Shown piece after piece: positions 54,420 through 64,000 of a stretch of 64,000 bases of DNA. This stretch comes from Micrasema longulum (taxonomy: Eukaryota; Arthropoda; Insecta; Trichoptera; Brachycentridae): NCBI GenBank assembly GCA_022494885.1, contig JAGVSM010002838.1, forward strand, positions 1 to 64,000, given 5' to 3'. A program made the translations under genes and the position numbers. The notes under the pieces were generated by a model. It was given only the letters and a program-made list of their open reading frames with translations. It was not told where the DNA came from and ran no database searches. The first letter of the stretch is position 1, and each line of letters starts with the position of its first letter.

Positions 54420-54925
54420 TATATTTATTTATTTAACTTTTTGTATACAATGTTATTTGTATATTGGCGGGCTTATTGCCAAATGGCATTTTTTTCCAAT
54501 TAACCAATAAAATAAAAGTTGTATTTTTATAATTCAAGTAACAGAACATATTCAATAGAAAAAAAAATGCTAAAGATTTATAAAAATAGAAATAAACGTA
54601 TTTGTTTATAAATTACCTCAAATCAAAACTATTACTCAATGGAAAAAAGGAAAAAAGAGGAAAAAGGAAAGGAGGAGAGATTAAGGAAGAGAAAGGAGAT
54701 GTTTCTTCAGACGTGATTTAAAAAGAGATAATGTAGTAATATCTTTGATGGTGGATGGGAGATGATTCCACAGTCGAGCCGCATGGACACTATATGAGTT
54801 AGAGAAGAAAGATGAATTGTGGACGGGTATTAAGAGAGTGCCTTGGGAACTAGAACGAAGAGGTAACCCATGAACTGATAAGCGTTGAAATTTTTCGCGC
54901 AGGTATATAGGAGCGTTAGGACTTA
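54420..54925 (-). mobile_element. LINE family A, copy 4
   Basis: 3' tail and hairpin (ATTGCC-AAAT-GGCATT, right arm mutated by one base), purine tract, then coding remains of the C-terminus (minus strand) up to about 54925. It provides the uninterrupted site against which the SINE insertion at 38.5 kb is read. Confidence 0.85.
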
Positions 54926-54949
54926 AATAAAATGCATTAAAGATTTATT

Positions 54950-55235
54950 TACTCACGTCCCTCTTGAAATTAAAAATCAGCGAGATTTTTTCGTAAATTT
55001 TGGTATCCCTAAGCACGTCTTTTTTTTCTTTCTGCTGATGTTGGGTGGTCTGCATTATTCATAAAAAATATTTTTGGTTTAACAGTTAGCCACAGGTTGA
55101 TTAGCTTGATTAATTCTTGTATGGCTGTATCGAAACACGAGTCTACATGGGATACGAGACTTGATACAAACTTAGAAATCTCCTGTCTTACTTCGAAAAT
55201 AATGATATCAAATTACCACCCATGTAAGAAAACAA
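54950..55235 (-). pseudogene. Unidentified coding fragment with a poly-A frameshift
   Basis: The minus strand is open for about 65 codons (EVRQEISKFVSSLVSHVDSC, FDTAIQELIKLINLWLTVKP, KIFFMNNADHPTSAERKK). It hits an A8 run near 55020 and continues in another frame as DVLRDTKIYEKISLIFNFKR, DVSK stop. A one-base slip in the A-run explains the change. The helical, Leu/Ile-rich content could be from a gag-like or LINE ORF1 protein, but I recognise no domain. Confidence 0.4.
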
Positions 55236-55304
55236 CCACTTGATTTACTGTGTCGACGTGTAGTATTTAGTGAACATGATAGAAATAAAATAAAAAGGAA
55301 TCAA

Positions 55305-55405
55305 TTCATTAGTTACATAAACCTTGACAAAGAAGCTTGTTTGCTTTGAAACCGGTCGGTGAAATATAAAAATTAGTGATTAAAAACAAAGTTGTTTTAT
55401 TTATT
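55305..55405 (+). repeat. Repeat Q copy
   Basis: CCTTGACAAAGAAGCTTGTT, TGCTTTGAAACCGGTCGGTG and AAAAACAAAGTTGTTTTATT match 30690-30775. Confidence 0.65.
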
Positions 55406-55539
55406 TTTTATGAAGAAAATTTTGTTTGCATACTTGCACACTTTGTATAAAGATTAATAATATGGTCGCAATATAGTAAAGAAATGCAAGAATTAGTTGA
55501 AAAACAATGAATAGAGCACTTAAAATAACATTTAATTTT

Positions 55540-55685
55540 CATAGGTCATTAGCCCTGTAAACGTCTGGACTTGGAAAAAAATGGTAAATATCTATGCTCT
55601 TATATTTAAATATTAATAACAACTAAGGGGGTTGAATCCAAATTTTGTCCATAAAAATTTAGATCGACCCTAAAAATTCTTGAAA
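55540..55685 (-). repeat. Repeat R, diverged fragment
   Basis: CATAGGTCATTAGCCCTGTA, GTTGAATCCAAATTTTGTCC and AAAAATTTAGATCGACCC follow the R end order. Confidence 0.5.
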
Positions 55686-57335
55686 AAATAAAACTCTTTC
55701 TTTCCAACCGGCCGGGCCCCAATATGGTTTCTACCTTTCTTCTAAAATAAAAAAACCCAAAGCAATAGTACGTCAAAATATTTCATATCTATCCTTGTTT
55801 ACTGTAATATATTGACACACTTACGTATTTGAGATCAACAAATAACGTACATCTTAGTAAATAAAATATCCTTGTCATTCGTTTCTGAAGAAAATGGATT
55901 TCAATGTATTTTAACATCTTTATTGAAAAACTCGAAAGCTTAAATGTGCTTTCATTTTGTAAAGTCTCGACTTAAATATTCTTAATTTAAAAAATTTTAT
56001 CAATCAGTTTTACTCACTAAAACTTCGATTATTTCGCAACAATTTAATATAAATTGATGTAAGATAATCTTTAAAACGTTTAAGTGTTATAATTTAACAT
56101 AAACTTTCATTTCAAATTACATGTGTATACATATTCAGTAACCAATTAAGGATTTTTAAGCTGTGCCCGTGTTTTACCATAATAATTTAGAAAAAAAAAT
56201 GTAAAGTAACTTAATAAATTAAGAAATCATGTGATACAATATAAAAATTCAAAAATAATCCAAATACAAGAAATAACATTGAATAATAACATACGATTCA
56301 ACATTTAAAAAAATGATTCAAATATAAAAAATAACAATTTATACTTAAAAATCAAATTAAATATCAATTATCCGCAAGAAATTACAAATATAAACAAGTT
56401 TACAAAATAAAATCATTAAAATTTGCATAACATAATACAAAAAATAATTCTTATACATTTAAAAGAAAAGTTTGGTGAGATTTTAGTTTTTGAAAAAAAA
56501 AATAAAAACAATACTCATTTTTTTATAAACGATTTAAAAAAAATACAAATCTAAAACGGACAAAATTGATTCCTTACATAAATTGTAAAAATGAAAGTAC
56601 ATCATATTTCATAAAAAAATATGTCCTGCATACAAACACATAAAGGAAAATAAAATCTCCTATATTATGCGCACATTTTTTCAAGCACGTTCCACATTTT
56701 TTTGACAGGCTCGGATTCTAAATCTTCTTTCGAAATATCTTTTTTAACATTGTTTTTATGTCCTTCGCATATTAAAATTACAAAATATTATTTATGGTTT
56801 GTTGTAAGAATTCCATGAGAAGTTTTTATTTTATTCACATATTTTAATTTTATTTCGTTCATAGAATTTTAAGGGTATTTTTTTATCTGTATGGTTTATT
56901 AAAAATATGGATTTTTGATGCATTAGTACATTTCAAGAACTTATATAATCAGGAAACTAGAGTTTATGATCAGAGGTCTCAAACTTGAAAAATAAACTTC
57001 ACGAAAATCGAAGTATATCCGCAAATGTATATTTAAGTGATAGAATTAAAAACGTTACATTTTAAGAAAATGACAAAAAACAGTTTGCGAGCTTGAAAAA
57101 AAATATTTACAAAACCAAAAAGATTTTCCAGGGTAATTGGCGCTAAGAAACAATCATTAAATATGTTTTTTTACCCATTGAGCCTCAGCATTACTTATGA
57201 ATTAAAAAAAATTAAGTGTCACTACTCGGAATAATAACAAACTTTCTACTTTGATCGGTTAAACTAACAACTCGTATTAAAACTCATTATTATTTTTTTT
57301 AAATTCTGTTTACAAAAATGACTTGTTTTTTATGC
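55686..57335. other. Long AT-rich stretch without a recognised gene
   Basis: Very AT-rich sequence with repeated AAATAC and ACATA steps, no ORF of note and no repeat match seen. Confidence 0.5.
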
Positions 57336-57399
57336 AACATAACAGGCCAGGAGGCCCGAGTACAGTTGTGAATTACAGCACAAAACACTCAGAAATGTT

Positions 57400-57480
57400 T
57401 ACATCGGAAATCAAACCAAGAATTTTTAGTGTTAAATGCAAGCGTCTTAACTACTACACTAAGGAAGCCACGTGTTTTTT
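57400..57480 (-). repeat. tRNA-Val-like SINE head
   Basis: On the minus strand GTGGCTTCCTTAGTGTAGTA, GTTAAGACGCTTGC, then TTTAACACT and a decayed B box GGTTTGATTTCC follow the layout of tRNA-Val (GTTTCCATAGTGTAGTGGTT...TAACAC...GGTTCGATCCC). Base pairing of the arms is lost, so it is not a working tRNA. It is distinct from S1 and S2. The ORF 57323-57508 is antisense to it. Confidence 0.6.
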
Positions 57481-57599
57481 TTACATTGATGTGTGTGTAA
57501 ATAAATAATATACAAGAGTTCCGACTTTATGTAAAACTTTGTAGCTATAAAAATAATAATTTTGTCTTTCTAAAGTTATACAAATATGGTATTAATAAA

Positions 57600-57785
57600 T
57601 TACCACCCCTTAACGAGTATTTTAAATTGTTGAGAGAAACGTAATATAAGCTAAACTCGTTTACTGTTCAAGTTACAAAAGTATGGAACGCTTTACCATG
57701 AAATGAGATGCACCTTCATTTTATGTTTTCAAGAAACTGCAGAAATATCCTTACCATTTCTTAGAACTAAAATAATTTTTCAGTC
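57600..57785 (+). mobile_element. LINE C-terminal remnant
   Basis: The plus-strand translation VQVTKVWNALP, stop, then a basic segment and FSRNCRNIL recall the common FxVxxxKxWNxLP ending of non-LTR polyproteins. A pyrimidine-rich 3' UTR-like segment follows (CTCTACCTCCATCCTTCCCC). The family is not assigned. Confidence 0.45.
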
Positions 57786-58099
57786 ATCTCTACCTCCATC
57801 CTTCCCCCCTAACTCTTTCCTGACATATATTTACTGCTCTCCATGAAACCCCCTTTCCACACACGTTTCCTACACTGCCTCTCCCTGTTGTCATGAAAAG
57901 CATTTTTAAAAGGGGTATTCTTTTATGATTTATTTACGTTATATACGATTTTTTATTGAAATCACATATTATTATGTTGGTAGGATGGTTGAAAAAATAA
58001 TATTCAAGTTGTAAATAAACATTTTTTTAACGCGCCTCCAAGTCAGTGTACCAATAACTTCTCTAAATTAAAAAGTAAAAAAATGTTTTATTAAATAAA

Positions 58100-58240
58100 A
58101 TAAATTTTTGAAAAGGATAATTGAAGTCTAGTCATTTAAAGTTTTCATGAACTGATTGGTTGGTTGAAGCAATTCTTCAACATGGTGTATATGCCCGTTT
58201 AAAGAACCATATTTTGTGTACAATGGTTCTATTTGTAAAT
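58100..58240. other. Possible very diverged repeat R
   Basis: AATTGAAGTCTAGTCATTTA, TGATTGGTTGGTTGAAGCAA and AACATGGTGTATATGCCC recall the R core but the match is poor. Confidence 0.25.
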
Positions 58241-58278
58241 TTTAAATCTTATTTTGCTTTTCCACATTCGTTCCTAAG

Positions 58279-58503
58279 TGACGCGTGTTAACATCACCAG
58301 ACGCCTCCAGAAGACCCTATGGCCAGCCAGTAATTTTACCCACTCCCACGTCAACCCCGCGTCCATTATTCCAGGATGGCGGGAGCCCGCAGGTGTAAAG
58401 AAGAGGCAACTTGGGTATAGGTCCTACCAAGGCATGCGCAGCACGTGTCCAAGCCAGGTCTACCGCAGCATCCTCAAGACGCTCGTTGTAGAAGTCAACG
58501 ATG
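58279..58503 (+). CDS. Candidate internal exon, phase 1-1, of an unidentified gene
   Basis: A 225-nt block of markedly higher GC and CpG than its surroundings, open in one frame for 74 codons: TRVNITRRLQKTLWPASNFT, HSHVNPASIIPGWREPAGVK, KRQLGYRSYQGMRSTCPSQV, YRSILKTLVVEVND. A pyrimidine tract and AG (TTTTGCTTTTCCACATTCGT, TCCTAAG) precede it, and GATG/GTAAAA follows as a possible 5' splice site. Both boundaries would be phase 1, so the exon is symmetric. The other two plus frames contain stops. The peptide is basic and has no motif I recognise; a transposon origin is also possible, since an RTE-like LINE begins 90 bp downstream. Confidence 0.4.
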
Positions 58504-58594
58504 GTAAAATATTACCAAATATTAATTTTATTGTGTTTATATTTAAAATTTATTTTTATTCGCACCATACATAAATTTTATCATTGTTAATTTT

Positions 58595-59350
58595 AATAAG
58601 TCGAACGTCATGGTCTTTGAAAGAAATGTAACTATGACTGAATGTAAGATTGTAGTAAATGGAGATAGTTTGAAACAGGTCGAAGAATTTGTATATCTGG
58701 GTAGTATGTTTACTAGAGATGGAAATATGGACAAGGATATTGAAAGGAGGGTTAGTGCCGGTAACAGAGTTAATGGTGCCTTAAAGTCTGTCGTAGCAAA
58801 TAAGTGTCTATCGCAAGAGGCTAAATTAGCAGTTCATAATGGAGTTCTGGTACCAACCCTAATGTATGGAAGCGAAGCATGGAGTTGGAAAAAAGGGGAC
58901 GAAAGTAGACTGAATGCTGTTGAAATGCGATCCCTCAGGCGAATGTGCGGAAAAACAATGTATGATAGGTGCCCTAATGTCGAAATTAGAGCAGAATGCA
59001 AGGCTGAGTTAAGCATTATCGACAAAATTAAGAAAGGTCTTTTGCGATGGTTCGGTCATGTGGAGCGAATGAATGATGAAAGAACGGCTAAAAGATTTAT
59101 GATGCGAATGTGTCTGGTTGTAGAAGTCGAGGAAGGCCGAGAAAGACATGGCATGATCAAGTACAACAAATTCTTGAAAGTGGTCATGTGAAAAGTCGGA
59201 ATAATCGACGTGCGTGCATGAGAAGATGTATGAATGTGAGGGAAGCAAAGGAAGTGTGCCAGGACAGAGTGGTGTGGCGTTCTATCCTCTCTACCTACCC
59301 CTCCGGGGAAATGGCGTGATGGTTAGTTAGTTAGTTAGTTAGTTAGTTAA
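58595..59350 (+). mobile_element. RTE-like LINE, 3' end, copy 2, with TTAG tail
   Basis: Frame 1 (58598-59090) encodes SNVMVFERNVTMTECKIVVN, EEFVYLGSMFTRDGNMDKDI, LAVHNGVLVPTLMYGSEAWS, EMRSLRRMCGKTMYDRCPNV and LLRWFGHVERMNDERTAK. One base is then missing against copy 1 (GCTAAAAGAT for GCTAAAAAGAT near 59090). The frame continues as GCRSRGRPRKTWHDQVQQIL and RRCMNVREAKEVCQDRVVWR to the TGA near 59317. GGCGTGATGG is followed directly by about seven TTAG units (59323-59349). It is truncated at the 5' end after the RT catalytic domain. Confidence 0.9.
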
Positions 59351-59625
59351 TTTTATTTTGTTGCTGAAGTTAGATTGTTAAGTTGGTTCGTGGACTGATT
59401 GTAAACAGAATATCTCTCACAACTCTTTTTTTTGAATAAGATAGACACATTCTTAAAAGAAAAAGAAAAATGCATACTGCAAATAAATCATGTATTCGTA
59501 ATTTCAGCAAATGTTAATTTGGTTTTTTTTTATTTTTCTTTTCATTTATTTTACTTTTCTTTCTTTTCATGGTCACATCATACCATATATATGTGCTATA
59601 AACTTTTAAATATTAAAAAAAATAA
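59351..59625. other. No recognised gene
   Basis: The long ORFs 59432-59926 (+, 164 codons) and 59958-59683 (-) run through AT-rich sequence and a perfect hairpin. Their composition (F, I, K, N, L, Y) is that of translated AT-rich DNA and no motif is present. Confidence 0.5.
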
Positions 59626-59675
59626 TGGAAAAAATGCCCACAATGACGATTCAGTCATTGTGGGCATTTTTTCCA
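59626..59675. repeat. Perfect 22-bp inverted repeat, 6-nt loop
   Basis: The arms 59626-59647 and 59654-59675 are exact reverse complements (GGAAAAAATGCCCACAATGAC, shown in part, and its inverse) around GATTCA. No decay is visible, in contrast with the surrounding repeats. It could be a recent foldback insertion, the ends of a minimal MITE or a hairpin RNA source; too short for a typical microRNA precursor. Confidence 0.9.
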
Positions 59676-60029
59676 ATTTATGTTATAGCTTAATTTTAAG
59701 ATGTATTTTTCTTAAGTGTATTTTTGCAATTATATTTCTATGTAAATTAATATGTGATTGGAAAAATAAACAAATAAAAAAAATATACAAACTAGTGACA
59801 TCTTTCAAAGTAATTCGTTTTTTTAAATACATTTTTTTTCCTACATTTTCAAGAAACTTTGCCGTAAAATTAAGTTCTCTAGTTTTTACCGTGCGTAAAA
59901 ATATTTTTTTATCCAATTTTCCGTAGAGCTGAATTTCCTCATTGAAAGAATTTTTCACTCAGGTTCCTAGTAATGTAAAGTTGAATAAATATGATTGATC
60001 TCACGCACATCATTAAATGTTAAGGGTTC

Positions 60030-60108
60030 CGTTATAATAACTCCCTAGAGGGTTAAATCCTGCACTTGTCTACAAACATTTGGACATACTGAATATAATT
60101 TTTTTTTT
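60030..60108 (-). repeat. Repeat R terminal block
   Basis: AACTCCCTAGAGGGTTAAAT, then CTACAAACATTTGGACATAC, match the R end. Confidence 0.6.
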
Positions 60109-60114
60109 ATATAT

Positions 60115-60240
60115 GCGTTGCAGTTTGGTGACCACTGGCTCCGAATAACACGCTCGGCGTGGGTTCGAACTGACCGACACGTTGACGCGGTCAATTGAAC
60201 CGAGTATAATTTGGACATCCGCAAGTCAAATCACTGTCAA
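60115..60240 (+). repeat. Possible tRNA-derived SINE head
   Basis: GCGTTGCAGTTTGGTGACCA, then GGGTTCGAACTGACCG, give an A-box-like region and a good B box about 35 bp apart. Arms do not fold into a full cloverleaf. No second copy was seen, so the call is tentative. Confidence 0.35.
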
Positions 60241-60940
60241 TTATTGCCCGACTGACCCTGGATGCACTCGGCCAACGTGATTGGTACTAAGCCGATAAAG
60301 GGTCATTCGTATTAAATAATGCAACACATGCACTGTGCACAAATATGGCAAAGTGTTGGCTGCAGTAAATAAAACTCCCTCCACTTCCCCAAGAATTATT
60401 ATTATTTTTATTATATTATGTTCTCCAAAACAACGTCTATATAAAAGATGAAGATCTATAATTGGATATAATCGAGGGGTAGAGACCACTGTATTCTGAT
60501 TTTTATATTTTTTATTTGTAAATTTTATAAAAAGTATATGTTTTTGTGAAATTCCAAACATATCTAATTTTACACATCTAGTAAATGTTATCACTGTAAC
60601 TCTCCAAAAAAAGAGACTAACTCATGTGCTTGGAGAGTGACTAACACTGTTTTAGTTGTTTATTTATAGGAGTTAACATAATTTTAAATACGAGGACATG
60701 AAAAAGAAAAATAAAAACATAGGATATATGAAGAAAAAAACATAAAACAATAATACATTCTTACTAATTAAAATTTAATTTTGTTTTTACACGTGTTCAA
60801 AAAATTTATTTTTATTAACTTAAAATTTATTTATTGATATATTATTTTTAATAGTTTTTAGTTCATTGGGAAGATTATTTATATATGTGTAAATAATGTT
60901 TGGATAATTTATATGGCGCCATTTTTGTAAAAATCACCTC
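60241..60940. other. Stretch with an unassigned minus-strand ORF
   Basis: A 117-codon ORF at 60594-60241 (-), basic and Ile/Leu-rich, no motif. Part of its C-terminal region may derive from the SINE-like sequence. The remainder of the stretch is AT-rich. Confidence 0.35.
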
Positions 60941-60944
60941 AAGG

Positions 60945-61395
60945 GCGCTGTACAATAAATTAATATCCCAGCACGTCTTGCAGCTACAGAGCGCATGGAC
61001 GGTTGAGATTCTAGTTTCTCGTCTCCAATTATAATACTTAAGAATTATGATACATAAGAGCTAGATGACAGCACGTCTTGCAGCTACAGAGCGCATAGAT
61101 AATAAGAAATCTAGCCCCTATTTACATTTTTTTTATGGTTAAGATCAGAGTTTAAGTAATATTTTAAAAATGAAATAAAAATCAAATTTATAAAAATAGA
61201 AGTTAGATTGCAACAAATCTCGCAGCTACTGAGCGCATGGACGGTCGAAATTCTAGACCCCATTTGCTAAATTTAGATATTTGATAGTTGATAACATTTA
61301 CATAATATGATAGCTAACATCACAAAAAGTCTTGCAACTACACAGCGCATCGACGAGTGGAATTTCAGCAACGTAAAAAGGATTTTAAAAAGCTT
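60945..61395 (+). repeat. Cluster of at least four degenerate CAGCTACAGAGCGCATGG units
   Basis: Units start at about 60979, 61081, 61220 and 61340, spaced about 100-140 bp, each with a variant of CTTGCAGCTACAGAGCGCAT followed by a variable part. The first two spacings resemble the pair at 37.87 kb. In the frame that reads LAATxRMD the last unit continues NFSNVKRILKSLERK, much like the 22.2 kb sequence, so the unit may once have coded. Confidence 0.65.
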
Positions 61396-62117
61396 AGAAA
61401 GAAAAAATCACCAAAATAATACATGAGCAAAGAACTAGTAATTATGGCAATTAAGTGAACATGTAACAGCACAGAAAGTGAACGATAAAAACTGTTTAAG
61501 ACTGCTTCGGGAATAAATATATAATATCGATACTTTCTTCATTATTATCCATATACGTATGTATGTATATCATCTTTGAATAAACTTAATACAGATGCAT
61601 AATTATTTGTAAATATGTATTTTAACTTTATTATTATATTTTTTGAATGACATATTCTACCATATATGTATATTTTGTACATGTGTTACAATTATTACTT
61701 TATTGTTTTATTTTGTATTTATTTAAATAACTATTAATTTCCGAATTGAATCATAAAATAACTATGAACTACAAATAACATATTGCTACGTATTATCTAA
61801 TAACTTTTCGGCATTTCATTTTTCGACATGTGTAGATTTTGATTATTTATATTTTTCTATTATTATTTTGTATATTGTTTTGATTATTTCGTATATTGTT
61901 TAATATGTTAATAAGTGCTTCTGTTTTCTATATAGAAGGGTCCCAACTTAACACTTAATTTTCTTACAAGTCGGTACATAAAAAAATATACTTGTGATAT
62001 ATGATAAAATTGTATATTTTGTCCATTAAAATAAAATAAAATTGTTTCAAGAGGAAACGCGGTCTGATTTTTATTTAAAAAAACGTATTCGCACATTTTC
62101 CTGCTGGATTATGGCAC
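61396..62117. other. No recognised feature
   Basis: AT-rich sequence. The minus ORF 62096-61908 lacks motifs. Confidence 0.5.
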
Positions 62118-62477
62118 TTGAGAAATGATTTTTTATTTTACTATAGACATTTTCCATTGGCGTGTTGTTATTGTTTTTTTTTTAGTGATAAATTATTTCT
62201 AATGGGAGCCAAGACCACCCAAAATGCGCTGACCCTTACAACACAAGGCAGACAAAATTTTATTGACTTCTGGATTACCTTCTTTCAGCGCAAAAATGCT
62301 AATGCTACCAGATTACAGGGAGCTTTTTCGGGCAGCTTTTTTCGTTCGACAACCCGCAATTTTTCCATAAATGAGGGCACCGCCAAAGAGGCTCATGTCC
62401 TCAGATATGGTGTGCGGTATGTTGTGGGCAAGTTGCCGTCTTCGTACGTACGGTATACAAAATTGATAAATAATTGA
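62118..62477 (+). other. Unassigned ORF, 119 codons
   Basis: From an alternative start, with an ATG at 62202 (MGAKTTQNALTLTTQGRQNF). GC content over 62200-62460 is higher than around it. No domain is recognised. The minus strand of the same segment is also largely open with two stops, so the coding strand is uncertain. It may be part of an unknown element that also includes the next ORF. Confidence 0.3.
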
Positions 62478-62489
62478 TAAATAACGAAA

Positions 62490-62834
62490 TTGATAAATAA
62501 TTTTGTAAAACGCAAAAAGTATACAGAAAATTTTAATTTGGTATTCTTTCTTGAAGAAAAAACAACAGTTTTGCGGTGCGGACAGCGTGGTAAAGAAATC
62601 TCGATTACGTCGATTTCAGTTAGGCATAATCAGTCTAAAATGCAGTTGCTTTTTTTGCACAATATCGGGGAGGCATGCATTAGCGAGAGTGAGACAGCAT
62701 TTCAGCATTTATATAAAAATATTTTTGGAACCGCATATCCTCCCAAAAAAATATTTTGTGAAGATTTTGCACCACATCACGGTGACTTAACATTTATTTT
62801 ATTTACATTTTCTCTTAAGGCTCCAGTCAGATAA
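62490..62834 (+). other. Unassigned ORF, 114 codons
   Basis: Follows the previous ORF by 12 nt in another frame. Its middle reads MQLLFLHNIGEACISESETA, FQHLYKNIFGTAYPPKKIFC. A second frame is open over 62551-62790. There is no motif that I recognise. The GC-richer block at 62565-62700 suggests inserted sequence of different origin. Confidence 0.3.
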
Positions 62835-63585
62835 AAATTAAAGAAATCATACGATTTTTCCACTTTAAATAGCTGGTTTCTCAAAATCGTTTTATCAAAA
62901 AAAGAAAATACACAAGCATTAGATAAAAAAAAAAATCTTGGGTTTTTCTGACAAAAAGTTTGCTTGAATTTTTTTTATAAATAATGTGTAATTACTTCTC
63001 GACCGGTAGATAACGCCCCTTGAAATTTAAATTAAACATTATACATTGGTACTTATTTAAATACTATTAAAGTTAAATTTATTTTTATGATAATAAAACA
63101 AACAAGAAATTTATTTGAGAATTTTTTATTTTTTTTTCAAATGGAAATACAAGTATTTTAAATAAAACAATTTTTTCTAAAATTTCAGATTAAATAGTAC
63201 CTTCAATAATCTTTGTTAAAAGTGAAAATAGTATGACTTTATGAATTAACCTTACTGCACATAAAAACACAAATGTCTAATCATTTTTAAATTGTAGACT
63301 GGCTGCTTTCTACATAACGACGTTCAATTAGTCTTGCTTCCTTTTATTGTTTACTCATTCATACCTTGTGTTTTAAAAAAATACTGTAATTTTTTTGATA
63401 AATAAGAAAAAAATAAAAAATATGTTATTATTCATTTCATGCCTAATGTTCAGCGGTAGCCTCGAAAATAGCATTTTTCTATTTCCCATTTTATGCTATT
63501 GTTTTTTTAATAAATGCCTCACAATAAACATGCATCGGGTGATATTTTAAAATTTATTGTTTTTTATTTATTTGACACTCACCAT
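62835..63585. other. No recognised feature
   Basis: AT-rich sequence. Nothing assigned. Confidence 0.5.
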
Positions 63586-63587
63586 AC

Positions 63588-63887
63588 GTGCAGAGCATGT
63601 ATGGAACTAACATGAACATTGAGCGGACAATGAAAATTCTGCATCGAGTCAGAATGATAACGAATGCTATTCAAACGTGGATTTCAAATACTTCGTATGA
63701 ACAAGCACGTTTACGAAATGCAAAACGTAATTCTTCCAGTACAAAAAAGCCATTGTTAAAAATATTTACAATAAAATTTAATAGAAGGCAGCTATTTTTT
63801 TTATTTTTTAAACGTATAAATAAAATGACTTTATTTTATGAACCACTTTTGTTATCGTCACAAAAAGTGGTTCATAAAACAAACTAA
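63588..63887 (+). other. Unassigned ORF ending in a hairpin
   Basis: A 99-codon ORF starting at ATG or an upstream alternative start, basic, beginning MYGTNMNIERTMKILHRVRM. The 63834-63879 hairpin lies in its last 15 codons. No domain is recognised; the second half is AT-rich. Confidence 0.25.
63834..63879. repeat. 19-bp inverted repeat
   Basis: TTTTATGAACCACTTTTGT and ACAAAAAGTGGTTCATAAAA are inverse copies except for one extra A, with a 7-nt loop. Confidence 0.85.
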
Positions 63888-63939
63888 TTTTATTTAAACA
63901 TTTAAAATAAAACAATGAACTACAAAGTTAGTGCTACAA

Positions 63940-63985
63940 ACATTAATATATATACATATTTATATATATATATATATATATATGT
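63940..63985. repeat. TA microsatellite
   Basis: Alternating TA of about 40 bp with a TATTTATA interruption. Confidence 0.9.
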
Positions 63986-64000
63986 AAATACACTTGTTTT

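Noticed and set aside
59323..59349. TTAG repeats as a telomeric remnant
   Set aside because: Insect telomeric repeats are TTAGG; these are four-base units directly following the RTE-like 3' end.
59432..59926. 164-codon plus-strand ORF, the second longest in the window
   Set aside because: Composition is that of AT-rich sequence (F, I, K, N), it spans a perfect hairpin, and no domain is visible.
1..64000. CRISPR array, bacterial operon or phage
   Set aside because: No regularly spaced repeats with unique spacers, no ribosome-binding sites or compact gene order; all recognisable proteins are animal transposon types.

Overview
The window looks like intergenic or intronic DNA from an AT-rich arthropod genome, most likely an insect. 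The base composition is strongly AT-biased, with long A and T runs. There are no operons, bacterial start signals or long open frames. It is dense with decayed metazoan transposable elements: 5'-truncated LINEs with A-rich tails, tRNA-derived SINEs, mariner/Tc1, pogo, hAT-like, piggyBac-like and Helitron-like DNA elements, a solo LTR, and an LTR joined to a tRNA-Trp primer-binding site. No complete host protein-coding gene and no functional tRNA or rRNA gene was found. All recognisable coding sequence is transposon-derived and broken by stops, frameshifts or insertions. At most two short stretches, 58279-58503 (+) and 53392-53484 (-), look like host exons. All calls come from translation and pairwise comparison by eye; no database was searched.

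Layout. 0-9 kb: a split SINE, a mariner fossil, a tRNA-derived SINE, a LINE 3' end (family A) beside a 31-bp hairpin, and a foldback element. 9.35-10.49 kb: a pogo-type element with 27-bp inverted ends, a TA duplication and a damaged transposase keeping its HTH start and zinc-finger end. 10.8-18.7 kb: repeat R copies, SINE pieces, a Helitron-like element, LINE fragments and hammerhead-like motifs. 19.4-23.7 kb: a hAT-like element with a near 8-bp duplication and LINE pieces inside, a probable solo LTR, and a second inverted-ended element containing a palindromic R copy. 24.9-30.6 kb: a LINE fragment with a recognisable FADD motif, another Helitron-like copy, two family D LINE ends and the best R copy. 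31.5-38.8 kb: more LINE ends and a three-level nest (LINE, then a DNA element with ATTA duplication, then a TTAA element).

39.3-44.1 kb: a LINE with RNase H remains, an LTR with a 19-nt tRNA-Trp-type primer-binding site and a LINE inserted in the LTR, a SINE, and the longest family D LINE. 45.4-55.4 kb: an RTE-like 3' end, two further Tc1/mariner transposase fossils, a candidate mini-exon, a SINE and a LINE A copy. 57.3-64 kb: a tRNA-Val-like SINE, a candidate exon, the largest RTE-like fragment (ending in TTAG repeats), a 22-bp perfect hairpin, a repeated motif cluster and a few unassigned ORFs.

How the parts relate. There is no gene network to describe; the window records successive transposition. 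Insertion order can be read in several places: a SINE inside LINE A at 38.5 kb, a LINE inside an LTR at 41 kb, a LINE tail inside a transposase at 52 kb, and a LINE inside repeat R at 16.3 kb. A repeat of roughly 0.5 kb (R) occurs at least 15 times, usually as fragments. Two diverged LINE families (A and D) share a short 3' hairpin in which the loop differs but the stem is kept. Three degenerate hammerhead-ribozyme-like motifs are present.
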